A stretch of 64,000 bases of DNA from Entonaema liquescens. Taxonomy: Eukaryota > Ascomycota > Sordariomycetes > Xylariales > Xylariaceae. Position numbers and translations under genes: made by a program. The notes under the pieces were generated by a model. That model was not told where the DNA came from. It searched no databases and worked only from the letters and a program-made list of their open reading frames with translations. Position 1 is the stretch's first letter. Each line of letters begins with the position of its first letter. The stretch spans positions 1 through 64,000 of the forward strand of contig CADCSX010000012.1 in the NCBI GenBank assembly GCA_902805475.1, in the 5' to 3' direction. This document shows, in pieces, positions 38,078-50,479 of this stretch.

Positions 38078-41000
38078 TATTTTAATATTTTATTAATAAT
38101 AAAATAATAAAAATAAGTAAAAATAAATAATATATATAAAAATGAAAGATAATATTTTTATTTTAATTAGAAAATAAAGTTAATTTGTATTAAATATAAA
38201 AAAAAATTAATAAAAATAAAATTATAAATAATATATTATTTTTTAATCTAAATTTTTTGTTAATTATTTATTTATATTTAATTTTAATAAAGATTTATAT
38301 ATTTAATTTTATTTAATTTTTAAGAAAAATGTTATATTAAATTAATTTAAAAATTATAAAATTTTAAAATTTTTTAATTAAAAAATAATAATTTATATAT
38401 TAAATTAATAGAAATTAATAAAATAGATTTAATAATAAAAAATTTATATATTAATTTAATATAAGATTTTAATTAAAAAAAGTAAAAAAAGTTAAAAATT
38501 TAAATTTATATATTAAATTAAATGTGGAATTTTAATTAAAATAAATAATATTAATGGAATTAATTTTAAAAATAAATAAAGTAAAATATAAAAAAAAAAA
38601 AAAAAAAAAAAAAAATTGAAATTTTATATGATAAAATTTTATATAATAAAAAAATAATATAATATATTTAATAAAAAAAAAAGATAAAAGAAAAATTTAA
38701 AATAAATAAAAATAAAATAAAAAATATATATAATTTAAATTTAAAATTTTTTATTTTATAAATTTTAATTTATAAATAAAAATATTAATATTAAAAAATA
38801 AATAAAGAAATTATTAAATATTTATATTTATTAATTTATAAATTTTAATTAATTTATAATTTTTTTTTATTATTTTTTTTAATTTTTTATTTTAAAAATA
38901 GTGATTAATTAATTAGGTTTATTAAATAATTTAGAAATTTATCTAAAGGATTTTTAAATGGATGTGGTAATAATATTATAAATAATAACTTAATGTTTAT
39001 AAATTTATTTCTTATATTTTTTTATTAAAAAAGTTATGTAAAAGTTAAAAAAGTATTATTTAAAAATATAAATATAAAGTTTTATATTAATTTATTTGCC
39101 GGATTATTTAATAATAATAAGGTTATTTATTATTAATATTTTTATAAATATTAATTATAAATAATTTAAGGTTTTTTAAAATAATATATAAAAATATTAA
39201 AATTATATTTAAATTTTTAAAAAAGTTAATATTTTTAAACGCAAATTATTTATTTTTTAATAAATTTATTATATATTATTTTAAATGGTTAATTGGTTTA
39301 TTTTAATTTTATAAAAATTTGAATAAATTAAAAAATAATAATATTATATATTTATAAATTTTTTTATTTTATAATTTATAGGATAATTTTATTATCTTAT
39401 ATATAATTAGTAGTAAATTTAACTAAAATTAATTGGTTTTTAATTAATTATTTTTTTAATTGTTATATAATTAAATTAAAACGATTTTTTTGATTGGTAT
39501 TTTATAAATTAATAAATATTTATTTATGATTTTAGGAATTAAAAATAATAATTATGTAATATTTATTAGTAAAAAGAAATTTAATTAAATAAATTAATAA
39601 ATTTATGTAATAGGTATTATTAAATTATTTTATATTTAATAAATAAATAATATTATTATTTAATATTAAATAATTTAATATTTAAAATAATAAATTTTTA
39701 TAATATTTTATAATGATTTGTAATATTAATTAAAATTCAAAATTTAATAAATATTCTTTTTTATTAATATATTTAAATATATTATAAATTATTATAAATT
39801 TATTATATTATATATTAGGATATATTTTATAAAGAATTAAAAAATAATTAAGAAAAAAATGTTAATATATAATATTATAATTAAATTTTTTTTAAAATAT
39901 AAAAATTAAATATAAATGAACTATTTTATTAGGTTAATATATAATTCAAATATTAATATTATTAAGTTTAATAATTTTAAAACTTTTTAAATATATTATA
40001 CTGTAAACGTAATTATAAATTAAATATTTAATTAGATTTTTATTAAAAAGGGTATATAGTATGTTATGAAAAAATATAATTATTAGTGGTTAAATTTAAA
40101 TGGGGGAAAAAAAAAAGATTTTATTATTATTTAATAATTTTGTATTTATAATTAAATTAAAAACGTAATTGGGATTTAAATTTAAAACGTTTTTAATGGA
40201 CGGGATAAATTAATTTGGTATTTAAGTTTGTCGGTTTTAAATATAAAATAAAAAAAAACTTCCTATTATTTATTTAATTATTTTTTATTGATAAAATATT
40301 TAATTTAATTAATTTTATATTTTAGTATAAATTTAATATAAAATTTACCTTTATAATTTTTTTTTAATTAAAATTAATTAATTATTTTAAAATTAAAAAT
40401 ATTTATAAATATTAAAAGAATTAATATATAGTATAAAAATAAAAATAAAATAAATAAATGAATATAATGTAATTAAAGTGATTTATAATAAATAAATATA
40501 AATATATTGCAAATGGAAATATCATAAAAATAATAATATTTATTTTATTTATAAATAATTATAAATATGAGAAATGTGTTACGTATACATATAAATGGTT
40601 AACAATAATATAAAAAAATAAGCTAAATATATTAAAAATAATTAAATTATAATATTTATTTAAATTTTGAACAAAGGTAATAAAAAGCGCATTTTTAATA
40701 TATAATAAATATATATAAACAAAATCTTATAAATAAAGGGAAATTAATTAAAAAGATTTATTTAATATTATAAATAAAAAAAAAATAATATTATTTAATA
40801 AATATTATTATTAAGGTTTTCTTTGACTTTTAAATAAAATTAAAAAGATATATTATTTAATTAAAAATAATTAATAAAAGATATAAAGTAAATATATTAT
40901 TATAGTAAAAAAAAAAAAGAAATAATTTATAATAATTTTGTTAATAATAAAAAGTAAAATAAATAAAATATAATATTTGCTTTATTTAATGTTTTTTAAA

Positions 41001-42500
41001 AAATAAATTAGATAAATGTTATTAAAATATAAATATATAATTATATTATAAATATATTTATTTTAATTATATAAGATATTTATATGGTAAAATTATTTAA
41101 TATTATTTAATTATTAAAATAAAAATATTTAAATAATAATAATAATAAAAATATTTATATTTATTAAATATATAATATTATTTAAAATATTAGAATTATT
41201 TTAATTAATATTATAATATGGTATATTTAAGTAAAAATATGTTAAGAAAGTAAATTAAAATTAAGATTATAAATTAATATTTTTAATATGGGAAATAAAG
41301 TAAAAAAATGGTTAAATAAAAAGTTAATAATAATATAAAAATCATTATTATTAATTAATTACAATTTAATATTATTATATATATAATAGTACTTTTCTTT
41401 ATAAAATATCTTTATATTTTTTTATATATGGAAATATTGTTTAAATTTATTTTATATTATTATAATATTTAATAAAAATTATTTAATTTAAAATTATTAA
41501 ACAATTAATATTATTAGTAAAATAAGATAGTAATTTTAAATCTATTTAATATATAAAATTTATTATAAATAAAAAATATAAATTTTCTAAAATTATTACA
41601 TAAAATAATTAAATGTAAATAATAATAAAATTAAAGCTTTTTTTAAGATTTTGTAAATTTATAAAACTTAAAAAAACGTAAAGTAGTATTAAATTTTAAA
41701 CTTTATAATCTATAATTATAAAAATAAAAATTAAAATAAATCTAAACTTTTTAAAAAACCATATTTATTTATTTTTTTTTTTTTTTTTTAATAATTTTAT
41801 AAAAGAAAAAAGGTAAAATACTTAATTTAAATTTAAGTAAATTAATATCTTAAATTATTTTAAATAATATTAAGATAGTAAATAAAAAATTTTTAATTAT
41901 AAATATATTAACTTTTATATAAAAAATAATATTTTTAAAATTTAAAAAGAATTTTTCAATAATATATTATATATTATTAACCATTTTTAAATTTTAATAA
42001 TTATTATTTGTAATTTTAATAAATATTTTTTTTATAAAAATAAAATATATTAATATTTTAAAATTTAAATTATTTATATTATTATATACACTTTTAAAAG
42101 TATTAATGTTATTTGGTTTAAAAGGTTTATAATTGGATAAAAAGATTTAAATTTTTTACTTTTTTTTTTTAATAAATTTAAGTATTATTTAAATATTAAT
42201 GATATACCGTATTTTATTTTGGATATAAATAATTTTGGTATATTTGTTAAGTTTAATATCTTTTAAAAATATTAATTTAAAATTTAATAAATTAATATTT
42301 TAAATAATTTATTTATTATTTTTAAAGTAATAAAAAAGAAGGATTAATTATAAATTTGTTATTTATATTTATTAATAAAGAATAGTTATTAATTTAAATT
42401 TAAATTATAATTTATAATTTAAGTTATATATATTATTAGTTAAATGAAAAGTATTACTAATTTCTTTAAGTTTTTTATTAAAAATAACTTAGTTTAAAAA
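38078..42500. other. Decayed AT-rich DNA, no gene
   Basis: Mostly G-retaining on +. A 26-base A run at 38,590-38,615 could be a retroposon tail, but no coding sequence or target duplication is recognisable beside it. Frames near 38,940-39,110 contain short cysteine- and lysine-containing stretches without a known motif. Confidence 0.45.
38590..38615. repeat. 26-base poly(A) run
   Basis: Uninterrupted A run, the longest homopolymer in the window. Could be slippage-expanded or the 3' tail of a dead retroposon. Confidence 0.9.
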
Positions 42501-44780
42501 TAATAGAAATATGTTGTTTATGGGATTAAATTAATAAAAATTATCATATAATATAATAATAAATATATTGTTAAAATCTGTTATAAATTCCTTTTAAAAC
42601 TTTTATAATTATTAATAAATTTTATGAAAAAACTACTTTAATATTATGAAATATTTATTAATAATTAATATATTTATATCTCGTTATTAAAAAGTTATAA
42701 TATTATTAGGTTTTTTTTTATTTTTATTAATTAATATTTTTATAGTAAAATGTAACGTAATGTTATTAATTTACATAATAACGCATTTGGATATGGTTAT
42801 TATTTAAAACCGTTTTTAATAATTTTTTTTTTTTAATATTTTAATTAAAATATATAATATAACATTTTTTTTTATCCTTTTTTCCCTTTTAAAGTAATGG
42901 AAGAGTTAGGGTATATTTTTATTAGTGGTTTTATTAGTTTCGTTTTAAAAAATATCCATATAGTTAAAATAATAAAGGATAATATTAAATATTATAATTT
43001 ATTTTTTATTTAAGTTTTTTTTTTTTATTAAAATTATATTTGTAATAATTTAATTTTATTTAAAGTAATATTAAATAATTATATAAATTAATTAATTATT
43101 TACCTTAATAAATTCTTTAAGTTTTGGGTTATAATTTATTTTAAAAAATATATCATTTTCAATTTAGTTTTTTTACTTAGTAAGTTTATTAATAAAAATA
43201 ATTACGAATTTATTTACTTTAAATAATTTATTTAATTACATTTTATTAAATATATCAAATTATATTTTTTAATTATAAATATTTTCGTTAATAATTTTAA
43301 TAATATTATTATTAATTGTTAAAGAATTTATTATTAAAAATTTTATGTTATTAATTAATCTTTTATAATAATTTAATTTTAATATAATAAGTAAGTTATT
43401 TATATTAATAATATTACTTATTTTAAAACTTTATATTAGATTTTTTATGTTATTTTTAAAAAAGGGTATTTTAATTTTTTTAATATTATTTTAATATATA
43501 GTAATAATAGTAGTAAAAGTATTAAATTTTTTTATATGGTGGCGTTTTTTTATTTTTTTGTTTTAAACTTTATTTTTTTTTTTATTTTTAATATTTATAT
43601 TGTATATAATATTATTAATATTATTTTCTTTTATATTTAATTATACGTTCTAAATTTCTTTATTTTATATTGTATCTTTTTTATTTTTTTTTAATAGCGT
43701 GAAATTATTATTATAGAATTTAATTCGGTTTAAAATATTATAAATTAAATTATTTTAAATATTTATAATAATATTAGATTTGGTTATTAAAAATTTTTAT
43801 TAAAATATAAGTAATGTTAAGGAAATAATTATTATTTAATAATATAAAATATTTTTTTTAAAGTTAAAAAAATATTATTTTATTAATAACGGAATAAAAT
43901 TTTCATTACGGTTAAAGATTTATTAATAGAAGTTATTTTGGTTTAACGGTTTTTAGAATTTTATATGGTAATTAGTTATTTTTTTAAATTGTTTTATAAT
44001 GTTAATAATAAAAATATAATTATATAAGTATATATTTTTAAATATTTTTTTGCGGTAAAGATAAATATTATATATATTTAATTTAATATTTTTTACGGAA
44101 TAAAATATATTTTTTTTATTTGTAGGTTTAATATTCCCGTTTAAAGCATTAATAATAAATTACCTTAAATGTGGTTAATTTTAATGTATGGTAAAGTATA
44201 TAATGTTGTAATGGAGTTATTATTATTTGGAAATTAAATAATAATATATATTGTAATTTAAAATATAATTATAAATTTTTAATAAAAATAATTTGCGTTT
44301 TGAAAAAATGCGGTTTAATATTTTGAATATAAAGTTTTTCACTTTTTTGATATTATTATTTTCTTTAATAAAATTGGGATATTTTTTTAATTTATTATTA
44401 TAAATAGTAAAGAAAGTTAATTTTTTAATAAATAAAGTTTATAATCTTAATAATATAATTGGTAATATAATATAATAACATTAATATTTAATATATAATA
44501 AATATTTATATAAAATTATAATTATAACGTAATGTTATTATAATAACTTTATTTTATTTTGTATAGTTATTAACGTGGCGTTTGATACGGAGGATGTTTT
44601 TATCATTTATATACGTATATTTGATCGTTTTTTAAAAATATTCGAAGTAATATATAAAACCTTAAAAATATTTATAATATATATAAATATATTTATAAAT
44701 TTAAGTTGTATAAGTAATAAAATGTGTTTTGTTTTCGAATTTTATTTTTAAGGTATTTAAATTGTTTTGTAAATGTTTTA
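42501..44780 (+). other. G-retaining decayed repeat, upstream part of the region carrying repeat F copy 2
   Basis: Strongly G-retaining on +, with more intact words than most of the window (AACGTGGCGTTTGATACGGA at 44,573). A + frame from about 44,555 to 44,750 is open for about 65 codons without an ATG and ends at TAA. It probably belongs to the same decayed element as repeat F copy 2. No domain recognised. Confidence 0.35.
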
Positions 44781-44781
44781 A

Positions 44782-45267
44782 TGGTTTGGCAATTTTTGAT
44801 TTGTTAAACTTTTTATAAGAAATATCTTTATTAAAATTTTTTTAAAAATATTTGTTAATGTAGTGTAAAAATTTATTTATATTTTTTTGGATATTATTAT
44901 TAAATAGTTTGGTAATAAAGTTTTTTAAGTTAATGTTTTTATAATATTAAAGGAATTTATATAAGTAAAAAGTGTTATAATTATTTATTTTTATTATTTT
45001 AAAGTAATTATTTATTAGGTTAAAAGTTTCGTTTTTTGTAATTATTTGGATAATTTTATTAAAAAAAGTTTTTATATAAATATAAAACTATTTTATAGTT
45101 GTAATAGGATTTTAATTAATTTATTTATATTAGAAGCGGTTTTTATCAAATATATAATGGTTTAAATCTTTTTGAAATTTTTTAAAAAATTAATTGTTTC
45201 GAAATTTACGTTTTATTTGGATGTAAATAGGAGAAGATATATTGTTAAAATTTATTATAAACTAAAT
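44782..45267 (+). pseudogene. Decayed coding repeat F, copy 2
   Basis: One + frame runs 162 codons with seven stops (TGA 44,797; TAA 44,866; TAG 44,905; TAA 44,926; TAA 44,962; TAG 45,016; TAA 45,163), below half the roughly one in nine expected at this composition. All seven are changes RIP makes from Gln or Trp codons (CAA, CAG, TGG). Readable stretches include FLKIFVNVV, IIYWVKSFVFCNYLDNFIKK (W restored from TAG), LFYSCNRILINLFILEAVF and FYLDVNRRRYIVKIYYKLN. It is rich in F, I, K, N and Y; no domain is recognised, and a Gag-like or transposase-like origin is only a guess. A partly open frame continues after 45,268 to about 45,560. Its copy at 32,270-32,830 shows it is repeated DNA, hence a RIP target. 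Confidence 0.5.
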
Positions 45268-45560
45268 TAATAGGGCGTTATATTTTATTATAAAGTTTTT
45301 AATTTTTTTACGCGTTTATATTTTTTTTTTATTTAAGAATAATTATTATTTATTAAATATTGAAATTTTCTTTAATAATTTCCTTATATTAAAATCTTTA
45401 ACTTTTTTATAAATGCGTAATTATTTATTAATTATTTATAATTGTTTTTTAATTATAGATTTATAGATATTTTAAATTTAATGGAAAAACGATTTTTTCA
45501 TTTATATAATGTTAATTTGGAAGTTATTATTTTTTAAAGTAATATTATTTATAGATTATT

Positions 45561-48500
45561 TTATTAACCTTTTTATGTAAATTACTTTATTAAATGGTTA
45601 TAAATAATTAATATATTAAATTAATTAATAATTATTAATAAAATGATATGTCATTATTTAAATTTTTAAGAAATTTAAATTTAAAGTTTATTTATAAGTT
45701 AATATTATTTATTTAAATTTTTTATAATCGATTATATTATTATAATAAAGTTAAGAATTTAATAAATTTAAGTTTATTAAATATATTATTAAATGTTTAA
45801 AAAAAACTATTTATAAGTATTAATATTTAATTGTATTTTATTTAAAATATAATTAATTTTAAAGATATTTATATCGTTAAATGCATTTTATTATGGTAAT
45901 TATATAAATATATTTATTTTATATTAAAAACATTATTATTGTGAAGTATTTAACTATAAATATTATTTTTTTTAATTAAAGTGCAATTATTTGTAAATTG
46001 ATTTTGTTTATTTATAAATTAATTTTTTTTATTTATAAATTGGTTTTTGAATATTTAATAATATTTTCTTTAAATTATAATATTATTTCACGAAAATTAT
46101 ATTTTTAAATTGCTTGTTTTACAAAGATTTAAATAATATAAGTTATTTTAATTAAAGATGTTATATTATTAAGATATTATTATTTAAATAACCTTATTTA
46201 TAAATTAATTAAGGTTATTTGTAAATTAATATTTTTTATTTATAAATTGATTTTTTTAATTTAAATAAATATAACTATATATAATTAAAATTAATATCAA
46301 TTAATGTGTTTTAAGGAATAAAGTTTAAATATATTAATTATTTAAAATTATTTTTTAATATAAGTATAAAATAATTAATTATATAATAATTAAATTAAGA
46401 TGTTAAAATATAATAATTTTTAAGTTATTTATATATAATTATTTTAATGGGGTAATTTATGTGGAAAAATTAATATGGTAATTTGTAAATAGTATTATTT
46501 ATTTTTTAAAATATAATTAAATATAAGAAAAAAGAATATAAGATAAGTAACGGTTAAAGTATTATATTAATAAAGTTTAATTATAATTTATTTATGGTAA
46601 ATGGATTAATTAAAAATAATGTTAAATAAAGATAAAAAAAAAAAAAAAGTTGTATGTTTTAAATTTAAAGTTTTATTTTTAATTATTTTTTAATTTTATT
46701 ATTTTATTAACGTTTTTAATAAAAAGGTTATTTAAATTATATAAAAAGATTTAAATAAATGTTGATGTTTAGTAATTAGGGGTTTGAGGATTTAAAAATT
46801 CTATTTTAAATAATATGTGGAAATATAATTATTTATTATATATTTTTTTTACGATATTTTGATAATTATTTTTATTATTATTAAATTTAACTACGATAAA
46901 TTTTTAAATAAAACATATTTTTTTTATATTGTTTATTTAATCGTTTAATATATAAAAAAATATAAAAATTATTATTATTAAAATGGTATTTTTACGTTTT
47001 TTTTTTATTAACGTAACAATTTTATTACATATTTTAAACTTATTATTATTTTTTACATTATTAATAAATAACATCCAATTTATTTTACTAAGATATTTAG
47101 TTTTTTTTACCTTATTTATATTTTAATCATTATTTATAATTTTAATTTTAGTAAAGATATTTGTAATATTAAATTCCATAATGTATAAAGTTTTATCTTA
47201 ATTTTTAAAAACCAAATTCTCATTATTTAACTCGGGGATATAATTTACCTTAACAATTAATTCAATACTTACGTTTAGTATATATATAATATTTAAAAGA
47301 ATTTTAAGTAATAAAATCTTATTTTTTTTTTACCATATATCCCAAAAAGTATTATTTAAAAATATATTATAATAAAGATAATTATTATTCTTTAACCATA
47401 ATAATATTTTAAATATAATAGATTTTTAAAAACTAAAATAAAGGATTAAATTTTTTTTCTTAAATTTTTAAAAATTACATTAAATAATGTAAATATATCT
47501 TAAAACATTAAGCACATTTTAAAGTAATAATTTGGTAATATAAAATATATTATTTGTAAAAATGGTAATATATTTAATTATTTTTTAATAAACTTAATTT
47601 ATTTACTTATTAAAAAAGGGATTTAATATAAATTTTATAATTATATTAAACACATATTTAATAATTATAAACTTTTTTTTAAAAGGTTATAATTTTTTGA
47701 TATATAAAAGAAAAAAGTAAATATAAAACATATATATTATATTAAATTAATAATTTAATGGTAATTTCCTTTTATTAATAATTTTAAAATATTAATTATA
47801 TATAAAAATTAATTTTAAATCTCGAAAAAAATAGTCTTTATAAATATAATAATAATTCATTTTATTTATATTTATACTTTTAGGATTAGCATTAATTTTA
47901 AAAAATTTATATATAATTTTAATAAAATAAAAAAGGAAAATTTTAAATAATATTACATTAAACTTTTTTTCGGAATATTAAATAAAATATAAGTAACATT
48001 AAGATAAAAGCAATTTATTGGATTTTTATATTTTATTTTAAAAACTTAATATATATATGGTTTTACGAAAATTTAAAACAAAGTAAAAAAAAGAACGCGT
48101 TTTAAATTCGGTTTATTTCCATTTAAAATTAAAATTAATATTATTTATAATGTTTATAAATATTTTAATAAAAGTTATAATATTATTATTTTAAATATTT
48201 ATTAGTTAGGTATAATATTATTTTTATTTTAATTAACAAATAAGTTTTTTTAAATTATTATTAAGTAAAATGTTAGTATTATTTGTTAAGATGTTTTAAA
48301 GTTTAAGAATTTTTTTTTATTAGTTATAATATTAATATAAAAGATTAATAATATTAAAAATACTATTTTAAGTAACATATTTAAGGAGATATAATATAAT
48401 ATTATTATATATTAAAAGTATTTATTAAATTATAATTTTTATATTATTATTATTAAAAGAATTTGGTATAATGGGAATATTATTTATTTATGGATTAAAA

Positions 48501-48790
48501 ATATTTTAAATTAAATTGAAAAACCAAAAGTTATTTAATTATTAATAAAATAAAAATATTTTAATTTACTTGTTTAATATATTATAAAAGGAGGTAAATA
48601 ACTAAGTAATGTTTAAAAGTTAATATAATAAAATAATGTTATTTTTGTTTAATTAATTATATTTAATATAATTCGGAATAAGTTACAAATAAACATTATT
48701 TAATGTTAAATACATTAAAGACATATATACATTAATAATTTGCGTTATAAGAAATATATAAATAATATTAGATTATCATATATTTTATAA
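45561..48790. other. Decayed AT-rich DNA, no gene
   Basis: G-retaining to about 46,900, C-retaining to about 47,900, then G-retaining again. TATTTATAAATTRATTTTTT-like words recur at about 46,010-46,045 and 46,200-46,255, a loose local repeat. No gene. Confidence 0.45.
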
Positions 48791-48798
48791 AAATTTAA

Positions 48799-48984
48799 TA
48801 TAGTTTTGAAGATGGTTTTAAAAATAAAATTAAAGATAAAAAGGAATATAAAATTAAAGGTAATTTTAAAGATAAAGTTAAAAATAACTTTAAAAATATT
48901 ATTAAAGGTAAAGTTAAAGATATTCTTAAAGAAATAAATATTATTAATAATAATCTTATTATAATAAAAGATAATAAAAGGCAT
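48799..48984 (+). pseudogene. Lysine/aspartate-rich repetitive frame, possible decayed acidic protein
   Basis: The + strand carries an open stretch of about 60 codons without an ATG, ending in a TAA at 48,985. It reads as repeated F/I/V-K-D/N-K units such as GFKNKIKDK, GNFKDKVKNNF and GKVKDILKEI. The bases show a loose 9-12 bp period. Since RIP turns GAA/GAG (Glu) into AAA/AAG (Lys) and GAT (Asp) into AAT (Asn), the ancestor may have been strongly acidic. The opposite strand gives a 79-residue F/I/N frame (48,745-48,984) that is best explained as an antisense shadow of this repeat. No family recognised. Confidence 0.3.
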
Positions 48985-49982
48985 TAAATTAAATATAATA
49001 AATAGTATAAGTAATAAGTTATATAAAATAATGATATTGATATTTTTCTTTTTTTTTAAGAATTTTTACGAAAGATATATATTTATTAAACGTTATTTTG
49101 TTATTTATTTAAATATAATTAACCTTGTAAGGTTTAAAATAATTAAATTGTAATTAAACTTATTAAATAAAAACGTTTTTATAACTTTTTTTAACTTTAA
49201 TAATAAAAATAAGATAATTAATAAAATTATTATGGATATTTATACGTTATTTACGTTATAATGGTTTAATAAAAGTACTATTATTTACATTAATATTTTT
49301 TATAAAGTTTTTATGGTTTAATAATATAGTTAAATTTATATTTATATTTATAGAAAAGATAATATAAAATTATTATATATTATAAATTAAAATAATAAAT
49401 AATTTATTTTATATAAAAAATTTATTTATTTATAATTTATTTGTTAAAAATTAAAAAAGTAAATATTTAAATATTGTTAATTATTATAAAAAATAAATAT
49501 TTAATATAAAAAATTGTTATAATATTTATAATATTAATGTTGTTTATATAAATTTGATGTAATATTTTTAAAAAGGTGTTATATATTAATTAAAAAAACA
49601 AATAATAATTAAAAATAATGTATTAAATTTTAAATATTAATAAAAAATTATTCTAATTTTTACTAATTTTGGAAAAAGAAAAAAAATAATAAAATTTTAT
49701 AAAATATTATAAAATATATTAAAATATATGGGAAATACGTTTATTTAGAAATATTTTAATTAAATCTTAAATTTTACCTATTTCTTTAATTAATGTGTAA
49801 TATTTTTTTAAAAATATTACGTTAAATTTATATAAATAATATTAATAATTATATTTATAATAATATATATTTATAATTATTTTTATTAATATAAATAAAA
49901 ATTTAATAATTAAATTATAAAATAAAATTATTAAATAAAAAAATATAAAGGTATATTAATATTAATTTTAATATATATAAAT

Positions 49983-50472
49983 GAGTAATATTAATTCGAT
50001 AATAAGAGGTATATTAAGTTGGTAATAGTTATAATTACTTTATATTAATAAATATTTTCTTTTATATATAAATTTATTAATAATGATTTGTAATTTTTGG
50101 TTAATTTTATTTTTTAAATTTTTATAGTTTTAAATTTTAAATAGTTAAGTTAATTACGGTTATATATATGTATTTTAAAGTAAAAATATAAGATTTTTTT
50201 TAATTGAGTAATTTTTTAATTAATTAATTAATTTATAAATTAACTAATTGATTAACTAATTAAATGGTTAATTTAATAAATTAAATAAAGTAATTTAATA
50301 GATTAAAAAATTTAATAAAATAAGTATAAAAAATATAATTACGTATTAAAAAATTTATATAAAAATATATATAATATTTATATAATTTTTATAAATATAA
50401 CGTTTTTATATAAAATAATATAATTATTATTGATTTATATAATATATCTTTTATTATTGAATTAGTGTTGTT
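49983..50472 (+). mobile_element. TIR element family, copy B (reference copy)
   Basis: The left end (49,983-50,057) reads GAGTAATATTAATTCGATAA, then AGAGGTATATTAAGTTGGTA. The right end (50,398-50,472), reverse-complemented, reads ACAACACTAATTCAATAATA, then AAAGATATATTA. The two ~75-bp ends are thus imperfect inverted repeats whose differences are mostly transitions. Inside are the landmarks shared with copies A and C: GATTTGTAATTTTTGGTTAA, TTAATTACGGTTATATATA, AAAATATAAGATTTT and a TTAA microsatellite. About 490 bp, non-coding, so non-autonomous. Target-site duplication cannot be fixed because flanks are all A/T. Confidence 0.75.
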
Positions 50473-50479
50473 TATATAA

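Noticed and set aside
38590..38615. LINE 3' end marked by poly(A)
   Set aside because: No upstream coding relic or target-site duplication could be recognised; slippage explains it equally well.
48745..48984. 79-codon minus ORF of F, N and I
   Set aside because: Best explained as the antisense of the lysine/aspartate-rich + frame; no independent support.
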